Positions 43,956 through 53,329 are shown, counted from the stretch's first letter. The stretch: DNA of 64,000 nt from Amycolatopsis eburnea (GCF_003937945.1 NZ_RSEC01000063.1:248001-312000); one strand, 5' to 3'. Notes: a model not told the origin generated them from the sequence alone. Numbers and translations are program-made.

Positions 43956-44345
43956 TCAGTGCCAGTACTCGGCGCGGCGCCACACCATGGCGGCCAGCAT
44001 CAGCGGGAACATGATCACGTGCCCGGCCACCATCAGCGCGGTGCCGGACAGCGCGCCGAGCCAGTACGGCACGAGCAGCGCCACGAACGGCAGGTACATG
44101 ACGGCGGCCATCTCGGTGATCCGCGGCCACGAGTGCCGGCGCAGCGCCATGGCGAGCACCATCGCGACGGTCATGTTCGTGGCCATCACGAGCGCGTCGA
44201 CGTCCGCCCGCTCGAGCCAGGCCGACGGCCACAGCGGGCCGAGCGCGACCATGCCGATCAGCATGGCGGCGACCATTTCGGCGTAGTGGCCGGCGAACCG
44301 CGCCAGCTTGCGGGTGGTGGTCCGGGGTGTTTCGGTGGTGGTCAT
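43956..44345 (-). CDS. Small four-helix membrane protein
   Basis: 129 residues with four hydrophobic segments (about 24-42, 48-66, 80-98, 103-120). Conserved-looking charged positions are HYAEM near residue 20 and RHSW near 69. I do not recognise a family beyond a loose resemblance to small uncharacterised actinobacterial membrane proteins. It lies between the response regulator gene and the DJ-1 gene in the same orientation and is probably part of the system under the two-component control. Confidence 0.7.
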   Translation of the reverse strand: MTTTETPRTTTRKLARFAGHYAEMVAAMLIGMVALGPLWPSAWLERADVDALVMATNMTVAMVLAMALRRHSWPRITEMAAVMYLPFVALLVPYWLGALSGTALMVAGHVIMFPLMLAAMVWRRAEYWH

Positions 44346-44439
44346 CTCGGGTCCCTCCAGGTTTCGTCCTGGACGAGAATCCCGGTCCGGGCCCGTGCTG
44401 CCAGGTGCCGGAAGTCATGACCCGGGTCATGTGACCGCG

Positions 44440-45093
44440 TCAGAGCAGGCCGAGGTCCCTCGCGCGCAACGCGGCCTGCGTGCGGTCACGGGCCCCGAGC
44501 TTGCCGAGCAGGTTCGTCACGTGGTTCTTCACCGTGCCCTCGGCGAGGAACAACGCCGTGGCGATCTCGCGGTTGCTGCGGCCGTCGGCGAGCAGGCGCA
44601 GCACCTCGAGTTCGCGCTCCGACAACGGGACGACCAGCGGTTGCGGCCGGGGCTCCGGCGCGGCAGGCAGCTCGGCGAACCGCGCGACGACCTTCGCCGC
44701 GACCGACGGCTGCAGCACGGATTCCCCGCGGGCGGCCGCCAGCACCGCCTCCACCAGCCGCGCCGACGAGACGTCTTTCAGCAGGTACCCGACGGCGCCC
44801 GCGCGCAGGGCGGCGAAGACGTCCTCGTCGTCGTCGAAGGTGGTCAGCGCGATGACCCGGACGCCGGGCTGCGCCAGCCGCAGCCGCCGGGTCGCGCCCA
44901 CGCCGTCGAGGACCGGCATGCGCAGGTCCATCAGGACGACGTCCGGGGTCAGGGCGGCGGCCTGGCTCAGCGCTTCGTCGCCGTTGCCCGCTTCGCCGAC
45001 GACGTCGATGCCGTCGTGGGTGGCGAGGAGCGTGGCGAGGGCTTCGCGGAAGAGGGCCTGGTCGTCGACCAGCAGGACGCGGACCGGCGTCAT
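44440..45093 (-). CDS. NarL/LuxR-type response regulator
   Basis: 217 residues. Receiver domain with the acidic pair D10-D11, phospho-acceptor Asp56 (VVLMDLRMP), Thr and Lys in ALTTFDD and LLKD. C-terminal LuxR helix-turn-helix with SERELEVLRLLADGRSNREIA and EGTVKNHVTNLLGKLG. The ATG overlaps the stop of the sensor kinase gene (ATGA), giving a standard pair. The genes 94 bases downstream are plausible targets or partners. Confidence 0.95.
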   Translation of the reverse strand: MTPVRVLLVDDQALFREALATLLATHDGIDVVGEAGNGDEALSQAAALTPDVVLMDLRMPVLDGVGATRRLRLAQPGVRVIALTTFDDDEDVFAALRAGAVGYLLKDVSSARLVEAVLAAARGESVLQPSVAAKVVARFAELPAAPEPRPQPLVVPLSERELEVLRLLADGRSNREIATALFLAEGTVKNHVTNLLGKLGARDRTQAALRARDLGLL

Positions 45094-46166
45094 CCCGGAA
45101 CCTCCATGCTCAGCGCGCTGCCCTCGCCCGGCGCCGAGGTGAAGTCGAGCTTGCCACCCAGGTTCTCGGCGCGTTCCCGCAGCCCCAGCAGCCCGAAGCC
45201 GGTGCCGCCGCGGGACCCGGCGCCGTCGTCGCGCACCGAGAGCCGCACCGACGTCTCGGCGTAGTCCAGTTCGAGGTCCACCCGGGTGGCGGCCGCGTGC
45301 TTGCGGACGTTCGTCAGACCTTCCTGCGCGGCGCGGAAAAGCGCCTCCCTGTGCTCTGCCGGCAACGGGCGTTCGGCGCCGGACACGGTCAGCCGCGCCG
45401 GGACGCCGGCCTCCGAGATAAGGGCGTCCAGCGCTTCCGGCAACGGCGACGGCCGCGGTTCGCGCAGTGCCTTGACCGACCGGCGGACTTCCGCGAGCGC
45501 GTTCTCGGCCTGCTCCTGGGCCTTGGCCAGGACTTCGTCGGCCTTGCCGGGATCGGTCGGCAGCACCGCGCGGGCCGCCTTGACCTGCATCTGCACGACG
45601 GTCAGCGAATGCCCGAGCCCGTCGTGGATGTCGCGCGCGACCCGGTTGCGCTCCTGCGCGGTCGCCAGCCGTTCGGCCTGGCCGGCGTAGTCGCGCAGCT
45701 TCTCGTGCGCCTCGGCCAGTTCGGCGCGGGACCGCTGCTCGCGCAGGAGGAGTTCGGTGATGACGGCCGCGAACACCACGGAGACCAGCGTGCCGAGCCC
45801 TTCGCGGAGGCCTTCGCCGAGCGACATCCCGAGGTGCACGAGCGGCACCACGGCGATCACCAGCGCGACGACCGGGAGCGGCAGCCGCAGCAGCACGCAC
45901 TGGCTGACCAGCACGACCAGGAACAGCGTCGCCCCGACCCCGGCGTTGACCGTGAAGATCACGAAGGCGAGCGGGAGCTGCACGGCGACGTACCCGGCCG
46001 CCCAGGCGAGCCGGCCGCGGGCCTGCACCCAGCCGAAGCCGAGCGTCGCGAGCGCGGTGAAGACCGCGCCCAGCACGAGCGAGAGCACGGGCTCCCCGGA
46101 ACCGAGGACCCCGAGCACGACGGAGAGGAAGGCGCCGCAGGTCAGCACCCCGAGGGCCCGGTTCAT
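45090..46166 (-). CDS. Sensor histidine kinase (HisKA_3 type)
   Basis: 358 residues from ATG at 46166, chosen over an upstream in-frame ATG at 46301 because the hydrophobic region begins right here. Four or five membrane segments in the first 150 residues, then a coiled linker, the dimerisation box ERNRVARDIHDGLGHSLTVV with the phosphorylated His, and the ATPase domain (EGLTNVRKHAAAT, GFGLLGLRERA). No large extracellular sensor domain, so the signal is probably membrane or intramembrane. It partners the response regulator that overlaps its stop. Confidence 0.93.
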   Translation of the reverse strand: MNRALGVLTCGAFLSVVLGVLGSGEPVLSLVLGAVFTALATLGFGWVQARGRLAWAAGYVAVQLPLAFVIFTVNAGVGATLFLVVLVSQCVLLRLPLPVVALVIAVVPLVHLGMSLGEGLREGLGTLVSVVFAAVITELLLREQRSRAELAEAHEKLRDYAGQAERLATAQERNRVARDIHDGLGHSLTVVQMQVKAARAVLPTDPGKADEVLAKAQEQAENALAEVRRSVKALREPRPSPLPEALDALISEAGVPARLTVSGAERPLPAEHREALFRAAQEGLTNVRKHAAATRVDLELDYAETSVRLSVRDDGAGSRGGTGFGLLGLRERAENLGGKLDFTSAPGEGSALSMEVPG

Positions 46167-46214
46167 GGAGCCACTCTGGGGTGCGCGGCGGCCGCGGTCA
46201 ACCGTGCCGGCCAA

Positions 46215-46229
46215 GGGAAAGCGCTTCCC
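46215..46229. promoter_or_regulatory. LacI-type operator-like palindrome between divergent operons
   Basis: GGGAAAGCGCTTCCC is symmetric in 7 of 8 base pairs around the central CG, a form bound by LacI-family regulators. It lies 49 bases before the kinase start and 75 before the glycosyltransferase start, so it could control either. A TAGGCT -10-like hexamer for the glycosyltransferase gene is at 46260-46265. Confidence 0.45.
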
Positions 46230-46303
46230 GCTCGCGCGGCCACCCGCCGCCACAGCCCGTAGGCTGAGGGTGACGGCGAAGCCGAGACGGGAGTCCGACA
46301 TCG

Positions 46304-48877
46304 ATGTCAGTGCTCTGGGGCGTGTCCTTCGACGCCACTCCGCTGTCCGGGGTCGTGGTCGAGTTCCTCAAGACGGCGGGCCGGCTGCCCGGGCGCCGGG
46401 TGCACCTCGACCTCGGCTACGACATCAAGGCCGACAAGGGCGCCTTCTTCCGGCCCTACCGCGACGAGGCGGGCCTGCTGCCGGACTGGGTCACGCTCGA
46501 CCGCGTCGAGGGCGTCGAGGAGATCCGCGGCTACGACCGCCCGTTCGTCGAGCGGGTGCTGCGGGAGGTGGTCCAGCGCGGGGACGAGACCCTGCGCCCG
46601 GAGATCGACCGCATCGCCGGCGAGCTGGCCGCGCGGATCGTGGCGACCTGGGAACGCCGCGGCGTGACGATGGTGGCGGTGGAGAACGGGACCCTGCCGG
46701 AGAACCTCACCTACACCGAAGCGCTGTACCGGGCGATCGACCGCTACGGCGCCCGCCACCGGCTCGGCCGGTTCGTGTTCTGGCGCGACCACGACCTGAT
46801 GTGGCAGAGCGAGCCGGGGATCGCCAAGTACGGCCGGTTCCCGTACCCCGGGGTCCCGGCACCGCGGAATTCGCCGCACATCCACTACTTCGCGCTGCAC
46901 GAGCAGGCGAAAGCGCGGACGCTCGAGTGGGTGCCCGGGCTGCGGAACATTGACGTCCTGCCCAACGCGTTCGCCATCGCGCCCGCGCGGATCGACGAGC
47001 GCAACGCCGGTTTCCGGCGCGAGCACGGCATCCCCGGCGACGTCCCGCTCCTGGCCCGGATCACGCGGATCATCCCGCAGAAGCGCCTCGACCGGGACCT
47101 GCACCTGCTGGCGCTGCTGCCGGACGCGTGGCTGTTCGTCGCCGGCGACGTCGAAGAGGCACCCGCCGAGCACGCCCGGCTCGTCGCGCTGGCCGAGAAG
47201 CTCGGCGTGCGCGACCGCGTCGTGTTCGGCGGCTGGCTGACGCCGTACGACACCGCCGTGCCCGGCCGCTACTCGGTGCGCGATCTGCTGGCGCACGCGA
47301 CGGTCGTCTCCTTCCTGACCTCCTACGACTACGAGAGCTACGGCAACCCGGTCAGCGAAGCCATCGCCTCCGGGACGCCGTACATCACGAGCGGGTACGA
47401 GCTGTACGACGTCGTCTACGGCGGGTTCCGGGCCCCGGTGCTGGACATCCGGGCCCGCGACCTGCCGGACGCGGCGTTCGCCCGCGAGGTGGCCGGGCTG
47501 ATCACCGACGAAGGGAAACGGGCGGAAGTGGTGCGGGCGAACTCGGAACTCGGGCGGGCGCGGTTCGGCACGCCGGTCGTCGACGACCTCGTCGACCGGC
47601 TCTACCCGCCGCCGATGGGGGCGGGCACGCGGCTGAGCGTCGTGCTGCCGGTGTACAACGAAGCCGCGAACCTGCCGGAGGTGCTGCGGACGCTGCACGA
47701 CCAGCGCGACGGCGACGGGCCGCTGGACCACGGCAGCTACGAGGTCGTGCTGGTGGACAACAACTCGACCGACGACACCGTCGCGATCGCCCGCGGCTTC
47801 GCGGCGGCCCACCCGGACTTGGCCCTGCACGTCATCCACGAACCCGAGCAAGGCGTTTCGTGCGCGCGGCGGGCCGGCATGGACTTCGCCGCGGCCCGCA
47901 GCCGCAACCGGCCGGACACCGATCCGGGGGAGCGGTTCTACCTGGTGTCGGCCGACGCCGACTGCCGCGTCGACGCGCACTGGCTCAGCGAGCTGTTCAC
48001 CGCGATGGAGACGAGCAAGGCCGCGATCGGCGTCTGCGACTACTACTACGACCCCGCGCACTTCACCGGGCGGCCACGGCTGTGGGACGCCATCCAGCGG
48101 ACGCTGCGGTGCCGCGCGGTCACGTTTTCGCTGTTCGGCGGCTTCCCGGACGGCAAGGGGTTCGCCGTCGAGCGCGACGCCTACGAGCGCGCCGGCGGCA
48201 TCGAGATCTTCTACCAGCTGCAGGACGGGAAGTTCGTCAACCACCTCTCCGACGACTGGGACTTCGGGATCAAGGTGGCCAGCGGGGGCGACGCGATCAC
48301 GTACGCGCCGCGCTCGCGCGTCGAGATCAACCCGCGGCGCGTCGACCACGCCATCGACGAGGTCATCGCGGGCCGGGCGTACGGCTCCGACGGCATCATC
48401 GTCATGCGCGACATCCGGCCCGCCGCGCCCGCGGTCGCCGCCGACCTGACCGAGGCCGAAGCGAAGCAGGCGTGGGAGTTCTCGATCAAGGACTTCACGC
48501 CGAAGAACACCATCCTGCCGGTGCTGCTGACCCCCGCGTTGCTCGAAGACGACGCGGTGATCGCGTTCTTCGGCGCGGACCTGGCCGGCCGGCTGGCCCG
48601 GCGGATCGCGGAGATCCGCGACGAGATGCGCGTCGTCGACTTCACCCCGATCCACGCCTACAAGACGCCGTCGTACCGGCTGTACTTCGAGTTCGCCGAC
48701 GAGCTGTTCGCGTGCCTGCGCCGGCACGTCGGCGAAGACATCGGCGTCCCGCCGCCGCTGCCGCCGTGCCTCGCGGAAGTCCCGCCCGGCCGCTTCGCGG
48801 AGTTCGTCCGCTACTACTGCGAAGACCGCGAATCGGGGGAGGCCCACAACTACTTCGGCAACGGAGGGGTGTTCTGA
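46304..48877 (+). CDS. GT4-GT2 bifunctional glycosyltransferase
   Basis: 857 residues. N-terminal GT4/GT-B-like glycosyltransferase at about 1-430 (ARITRIIPQKRLDRDL, the acceptor/donor region ESYGNPVSEAIASG). It is fused to a GT2/GT-A domain from about 444 (LSVVLPVYNEAANLPEV, VDNNSTDDT, metal site SADADCR). A 160-residue C-terminal extension without a recognised family follows. Such a fusion could add two sugars in turn. No membrane segments, so it should act in the cytoplasm on a soluble or small acceptor. GGGAG precedes the ATG. The stop TGA is immediately followed by the ATG of the radical SAM gene, so the two proteins are made together. Confidence 0.88.
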   Translation: MSVLWGVSFDATPLSGVVVEFLKTAGRLPGRRVHLDLGYDIKADKGAFFRPYRDEAGLLPDWVTLDRVEGVEEIRGYDRPFVERVLREVVQRGDETLRPEIDRIAGELAARIVATWERRGVTMVAVENGTLPENLTYTEALYRAIDRYGARHRLGRFVFWRDHDLMWQSEPGIAKYGRFPYPGVPAPRNSPHIHYFALHEQAKARTLEWVPGLRNIDVLPNAFAIAPARIDERNAGFRREHGIPGDVPLLARITRIIPQKRLDRDLHLLALLPDAWLFVAGDVEEAPAEHARLVALAEKLGVRDRVVFGGWLTPYDTAVPGRYSVRDLLAHATVVSFLTSYDYESYGNPVSEAIASGTPYITSGYELYDVVYGGFRAPVLDIRARDLPDAAFAREVAGLITDEGKRAEVVRANSELGRARFGTPVVDDLVDRLYPPPMGAGTRLSVVLPVYNEAANLPEVLRTLHDQRDGDGPLDHGSYEVVLVDNNSTDDTVAIARGFAAAHPDLALHVIHEPEQGVSCARRAGMDFAAARSRNRPDTDPGERFYLVSADADCRVDAHWLSELFTAMETSKAAIGVCDYYYDPAHFTGRPRLWDAIQRTLRCRAVTFSLFGGFPDGKGFAVERDAYERAGGIEIFYQLQDGKFVNHLSDDWDFGIKVASGGDAITYAPRSRVEINPRRVDHAIDEVIAGRAYGSDGIIVMRDIRPAAPAVAADLTEAEAKQAWEFSIKDFTPKNTILPVLLTPALLEDDAVIAFFGADLAGRLARRIAEIRDEMRVVDFTPIHAYKTPSYRLYFEFADELFACLRRHVGEDIGVPPPLPPCLAEVPPGRFAEFVRYYCEDRESGEAHNYFGNGGVF

Positions 48878-50326
48878 ATGACGCTCGCCTACGAGGACGC
48901 GATCGGCTCGCTGCACGGCCTCGACCCGGCCTGGCCGCGGCCCGCCGTGCTCGACGTCCTGGAAGCGCCGGAGAACCGGCACCTGCTGGAGTTCGTCCGC
49001 GAGGACCCGTTCGGGGCGCACGTGTTCCCCGGCAACGTCCCCGGCACGCCGGCGGAGTTCCTGCGTGACCTGGACGCGCAGCTGGCGTCGGCCGGCCCGA
49101 TCCACCTGTGGTCCTACATCCCGACGTGCGCCTACCGCTGCCGGTTCTGCCAGTACCCGGTGGTGCTGGTGAAGGGGAAACCCGAGGTGGCGTACGAAAA
49201 GGCGAAGCACTGGGTCGACCTGAACATCGCCGAGGCGAAGCTGTGGCTCGACGCCGTGCCGAACCTGGCCGGGGCCGAGGTGGGGGAGTTCAACGTCTTC
49301 GGCGGGACGCCGTCGTTGCTGCCCGAGCCGGAGATCCGCCGGCTGCTGGAGTTCTACCGGTCGGAGTTCGGGTTCACCGCGGACACGACGATCCGGTTCG
49401 AGGGCGACCCCAGCACGTTCACCCCGGCGAAGCTCTCGCTGCTGCGCGAACTGGGCTGCACCAAGCTGTCCAGCGGCGTCCAGTCGTTCGACGACCACGT
49501 GCTGGAGCTGTGCGGCCGCGAGCACTCGGCGGCGATGTGCGTCGACTTCGTCCGCAACGCGGCTTCGCTGGGCTTCGAGTGGGTCAGCATCGACCTCATG
49601 TACGGCCTGCTCGACCAGACCCTCGACAGCGTCCGGCGCGACCTGGACGTCGTGCTGGAGAACGAGGTCACCGCGGTGGTGTGCACCAAGCTGCACCTGG
49701 CGTCCTACAGCGACACCCGCACCGGCGTGACGGGGGAGAAGCCCGCCGCCTGGCAGCTGCCGTCCTACCGGGACAAGCTGGTGCGCGACGGCCACCGCTG
49801 GCCCACGCTCGGCGAGCAGTACCAGATGCGCGAGCTGCTCACCGACGGCCTGCGTGCGGCGGGGTACACCGAGCACCCGACGATGTACTTCGCGCGCGCC
49901 GGGCTCGGGCCGGAGAAGTGGAAGTCCATCATGGTCGACCAGGACAAGCAGGAGCCCGAAGTCGCGATCGGGCTGGGTGGTTCGTCGAGCTGCCGCGCGT
50001 CCGAGGCGATCACCGACGTCAACTCGAAGCGGTACAGCGAAACCGTGGCCGCCGGGCGCATCCCGCTGGGCTCGGCGACGCGGTTCACGCCCGAAGCGCA
50101 GGAAGCCCGGGCGGTCAAGATGGCGCTGACGACGTTGCAGCCGCTGCGCGATTCCCTGCACCGCGCGCGGTTCCCCGGCCGGTCGCTGTTCGCGGAGCCG
50201 TGGCTGGGCAGGTTCCGCTCGCTGGCCGCGCGCGGGCTCGTCCGGCTGCACCCCGGCGACGGGGTCGTCGAGCTGACCCCGGTGGGAGAGGTGCTCGTGG
50301 AGGCGATCATCACGACCGAGCTGTAG
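48878..50326 (+). CDS. HemN/HemW-like radical SAM enzyme
   Basis: 482 residues. The [4Fe-4S] motif CxxxCxxC is C84-AYR-C88-RF-C91, followed by FGGTPSLL, FEGDPSTFT, SSGVQSFDD and IDLMYGL, the order seen in HemN and HemW. The heme-binding or coproporphyrinogen context is missing: there are no heme genes around and the C-terminal half differs. HemN-like enzymes also include methyltransferases, cyclopropanases and ring-forming enzymes of natural-product pathways. Directly abutting the GT4-GT2 gene, it probably modifies the same molecule. The chemistry cannot be named. Confidence 0.88.
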   Translation: MTLAYEDAIGSLHGLDPAWPRPAVLDVLEAPENRHLLEFVREDPFGAHVFPGNVPGTPAEFLRDLDAQLASAGPIHLWSYIPTCAYRCRFCQYPVVLVKGKPEVAYEKAKHWVDLNIAEAKLWLDAVPNLAGAEVGEFNVFGGTPSLLPEPEIRRLLEFYRSEFGFTADTTIRFEGDPSTFTPAKLSLLRELGCTKLSSGVQSFDDHVLELCGREHSAAMCVDFVRNAASLGFEWVSIDLMYGLLDQTLDSVRRDLDVVLENEVTAVVCTKLHLASYSDTRTGVTGEKPAAWQLPSYRDKLVRDGHRWPTLGEQYQMRELLTDGLRAAGYTEHPTMYFARAGLGPEKWKSIMVDQDKQEPEVAIGLGGSSSCRASEAITDVNSKRYSETVAAGRIPLGSATRFTPEAQEARAVKMALTTLQPLRDSLHRARFPGRSLFAEPWLGRFRSLAARGLVRLHPGDGVVELTPVGEVLVEAIITTEL

Positions 50327-50417
50327 GTCACTACATCGAGTGACAGACGTGTCGCGAAGAGCGACACGGGCAGGCAGCATGGGCTCCGGACGTGCCAGTA
50401 CCGAGATCGGAGCCCGG

Positions 50418-51260
50418 ATGAGCCGAAGCCTGTCCGAAGAACCGAAGTGGCGGGCGCGGCTCGCCGGAGCGGGCGCGCTGGCGGCGCTCGCGGCGGTGGT
50501 CACCGCCCCGCCCGCGTCGGCCACCCCCGACTATTCGCTGGCGGCCGCGAACTACGCCGGCGCGCAGATCGCCTTGCACGAGGGCGTCCAGGGCACCCCG
50601 CGGCTGGACGACGCCGGGCAGACGCTCGGCCACGACGTGAGCGGGCACCAAGGGCCCGTCGACTGGGCCGCCGCGGCCGGGGCCGGCGCGCAGTTCACCT
50701 ACGTCAAGGCGACCGAGGGCACCGGCTTCGTCAACCCGCAGTACGGGCAGCAGTACGACGGCGCGCACGCGGCGGGCATCATCCGCGGCGCGTACCACTT
50801 CGCCCGCCCCGACGTCTCCGGTGGCGCCGCGCAGGCGGAGTACTTCATCGCGCACGGCGGCGGCTGGCGCGCCGACGGCACGACCCTGCCGGGCGCGCTG
50901 GACATCGAGTACAACCCGTACGGCGACGTCTGCTACGGCAAGAACGCGGCGGACCTGACGGCGTGGATCGCGGACTTCACCCGCACGTACCTGGCGAAGG
51001 TCAAGCGCAGCGCGCTGATCTACACCAGCACGGCGTGGTGGAAGCGCTGCACCGGCAACGCGGCGGGGTTCGGGAACACCAACCCGCTCTGGCTCGCCCG
51101 CTACGGCCCGGAAGTCGGCGAGCTGCCCGCGGGCTGGGACAAGCAGAGCATCTGGCAGTTCGCGAAGGGCGGCGGCCTGCCGGGGGACCAGAACTACTAC
51201 AACGGTCCCTTCGGCCGGGTCCAGGCGCTGGCCAAGGGCGCGACGGCGGGCGGTGCCTAG
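50418..51260 (+). CDS. Secreted GH25 muramidase
   Basis: 280 residues from ATG at 50418, chosen over an upstream in-frame start at 50340 because the signal peptide (KWRARLAGAGALAALAAVV, cleavage near PASA-TP) begins there and GGAG stands in front. The GH25 barrel shows GHDVSGHQG with the first catalytic Asp, FTYVKATEG, and the DxE pair in ALDIEYNPYG. It cleaves peptidoglycan between N-acetylmuramic acid and GlcNAc outside the cell. It ends convergently with a GerW-like gene, overlapping by a few bases. Confidence 0.92.
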   Translation: MSRSLSEEPKWRARLAGAGALAALAAVVTAPPASATPDYSLAAANYAGAQIALHEGVQGTPRLDDAGQTLGHDVSGHQGPVDWAAAAGAGAQFTYVKATEGTGFVNPQYGQQYDGAHAAGIIRGAYHFARPDVSGGAAQAEYFIAHGGGWRADGTTLPGALDIEYNPYGDVCYGKNAADLTAWIADFTRTYLAKVKRSALIYTSTAWWKRCTGNAAGFGNTNPLWLARYGPEVGELPAGWDKQSIWQFAKGGGLPGDQNYYNGPFGRVQALAKGATAGGA

Positions 51261-51511
51261 CGCCACCAGCGCGGTGCCTCGCCGGCCCGCAGGTCCGGCC
51301 ACGGCGGCCGGCGCAGCACCGCGAGCGTGCCCAGCGCCGCGGCCACCAGGCCGGTCGTCACCGCGAGCAGGGCGACGCGAGTGGCGTCGACCGCCGGCTC
51401 CCACTTGGCCTGGCCGTCGCGGATCGCGAACACCCCGACCGGGCGGCTGACCGGGATCACCGTGGTGCCGTCCGGCGTCTCGTACGGCTCGCCGAAGAGT
51501 CGTTGCTCCAT
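51257..51511 (-). CDS. GerW/YtfJ-like small membrane protein
   Basis: 84 residues from ATG at 51511; a TTG at 51547 would add 12 residues and is less likely. RLFGEPYETPDGTTVIPVSRP is the short GerW/YtfJ signature region. The usual glycine-rich core is absent. A membrane segment follows at about residues 46-66, then a Pro/Arg-rich tail. GerW proteins act in Bacillus spore germination, and shortened membrane versions occur in actinobacteria with no known function. Confidence 0.72.
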   Translation of the reverse strand: MEQRLFGEPYETPDGTTVIPVSRPVGVFAIRDGQAKWEPAVDATRVALLAVTTGLVAAALGTLAVLRRPPWPDLRAGEAPRWWR

Positions 51512-51640
51512 GCCGCCATCGAACTGCACCCGGGCGGTCGCTGACAAGATCGGACAGGATCCTGTCGTTCCCGTGACCGGCTGCTTACCATCGGCGGGGA
51601 CGGTCGCCGTCGACTGTCCTCAATGGACAAGGGAGCCGCC

Positions 51641-52888
51641 GTGCGCAGGATCGCGCTTCTGACCGCGTTTTCCGTGGCCGCCGCCGTCGTCGCCTCGGCA
51701 CCGGGTGCCGCCGGGGCCGGGCCCGCCTGGTTCACCTCGTGGGCCCAATCCCAGGACGGCCGCGCGGCCGCACCGGTGTCGGCGCAGTCGTTGCGCATGA
51801 TCACCCACCTCAGCCAGGGCGGGGACGCGGTCCGCGTCCGGTTCCAGAACACCTTCGGCACCGGGCCGCTGACCATCGGCCACGCGACCGCGGGCCCGAG
51901 CGCGGGCGGCGCCGCGGTGTCGGCCGTGCGGGGCCTGACGTTCGCAGGCCGCGCGAGCGTCACGATCCCCGCGGGCGGCGAAGTCTGGAGCGACGAAACG
52001 CGGCTGGTCACCAGGCCGGACACGAACCTGGCGGTGAGCATGTCCGTCGAGGGCGCCGCGGTCCCCGGCCGGCACGGCGCGGCCCTGCGCGACAACTACC
52101 TCACCCCGGCGGGTTCGGGCGACCACGCCGCCGACGTCTCGGGTGCGGCCTACACGTCGACGGTCGGAGCCACGTACGTCGTGAGCGCGGTCGACGTGCA
52201 CAACACAGCGTTGAAGGGCACGGTCGTCCCGTTCGGCAGCTCGGTCGTCGACGGCATCGGCAGCACCAACTGCGGCCCCGGCTGCACGCAGCTCGGCGCC
52301 GACCGGCGCTGGACCGACGACCTGGCGCGCCGCCTCGTCGCCGCGTCCGCACCGCTCGCCGTGGCCAACGCCGGGGTCTCGGGCACGACGAGCGCCCCGA
52401 CGTGCCCCGGCATGCCGCCGTCGGTCGCGGGCCTGGACGCGCAGAGCCGGCTGGACCGGGACGTCCTGGCGCTGCACGGCGTCCGGTCCGTGATCTACTA
52501 CTACGGCACCAACGACCTCGCGTACGGCTGCGACGCGGCGACGATCCTGGACAGCTACCGCGCGGTCTTCCAGCGCCTGCGCGCGGCGGGGATCGCCGTG
52601 TACGTCACCCCGAGCACGCCGAGGCCAGGCTACAGCGACGCGGCGAACCTGGCCCGCCACGAGATCGGCCTGTTCGTTTCCCGCTGGAGCAGCTGCGGCG
52701 GCACGTGTTCGGGTGTCGTCGACTTCGACCAGGTGCTCAAGGACCCGCTGAAGCCGAACAGCATCCTGCCTGCCTACGACAACGGGGACGGCATCCACGC
52801 CAACGCGGCGGGGCAGCAGGCGCTGGCCGATTTCGTGTCGCTGTCCCAGCTCACCCGATCCGGGCCGGTTCTCCACACGATGGGCTGA
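51641..52888 (+). CDS. Secreted SGNH/GDSL hydrolase
   Basis: 415 residues from GTG at 51641, preceded by GGGAG; an ATG six codons earlier (51623) is the alternative. Signal peptide ends near GAAGAGPAW. N-terminal beta-rich domain about 30-190, then the SGNH domain: block I PFGSSVVDGIGS (nucleophile Ser), block III YYYGTNDLAYGC, and the final GDGIHANAAGQ with catalytic Asp and His. Family members are esterases or lipases. Cys pairs suggest disulfides as in actinobacterial secreted lipases. Monocistronic as far as can be seen. Confidence 0.9.
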   Translation: MRRIALLTAFSVAAAVVASAPGAAGAGPAWFTSWAQSQDGRAAAPVSAQSLRMITHLSQGGDAVRVRFQNTFGTGPLTIGHATAGPSAGGAAVSAVRGLTFAGRASVTIPAGGEVWSDETRLVTRPDTNLAVSMSVEGAAVPGRHGAALRDNYLTPAGSGDHAADVSGAAYTSTVGATYVVSAVDVHNTALKGTVVPFGSSVVDGIGSTNCGPGCTQLGADRRWTDDLARRLVAASAPLAVANAGVSGTTSAPTCPGMPPSVAGLDAQSRLDRDVLALHGVRSVIYYYGTNDLAYGCDAATILDSYRAVFQRLRAAGIAVYVTPSTPRPGYSDAANLARHEIGLFVSRWSSCGGTCSGVVDFDQVLKDPLKPNSILPAYDNGDGIHANAAGQQALADFVSLSQLTRSGPVLHTMG

Positions 52889-52939
52889 CCGCGCGAGTCG
52901 AACCGGCGGTTTTGTGCGCCGATCCGCAGAGTACGCTGT

Positions 52940-53329
52940 GTGATCGCTGACTCGATGGACGACGCCGGGTGCTGCCTGCTTTCGGTGGCCTGGAACGTCG
53001 CCCCGCTGGCCGAAACCCACCCGGACTCCCGCCGCGGCGACCTGCGGCGCCGCGTGGCGGCCGCGTGCCGCACGGCGGGCCACGGTGCCCGCGCCTGGGC
53101 GGTGGCGCACGGGCCGGGCACGGAGGCGGACTACCGCCCGTTCCTCCAGCTGGCCGACGTCGCGTACGAGATCGCGACGTTGTTGTTGCTGGTGGAGGAC
53201 TTCCTGGTGCCGGACCTCGAGCGGGAGCACCGGCGCTGGGCCGAGATCGAGGAGCTGACGGCCCGCTTCACCGAGTTGGCCGAGTGGACGTCCGCGTTCC
53301 TCTTGTCAGGAACTCCCTTACGCTTGTAA
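52940..53329 (+). CDS. Small helical hypothetical protein
   Basis: 129 residues from GTG at 52940; an ATG five codons in (52955) is equally possible, and neither has a ribosome binding site. A TACGCT -10-like hexamer lies at 52932-52937, so a near-leaderless transcript is conceivable. The second half is helical and leucine-rich (YEIATLLLLVEDFLVPDLEREH). I recognise no family. It ends inside the promoter/operator of the next gene. Confidence 0.55.
   Translation: MIADSMDDAGCCLLSVAWNVAPLAETHPDSRRGDLRRRVAAACRTAGHGARAWAVAHGPGTEADYRPFLQLADVAYEIATLLLLVEDFLVPDLEREHRRWAEIEELTARFTELAEWTSAFLLSGTPLRL

Noticed and set aside
48878..50326. Oxygen-independent coproporphyrinogen oxidase (heme synthesis)
   Set aside because: The radical SAM motifs fit the HemN superfamily, but the gene is coupled to a glycosyltransferase with no heme genes around, so a heme role was not assigned.
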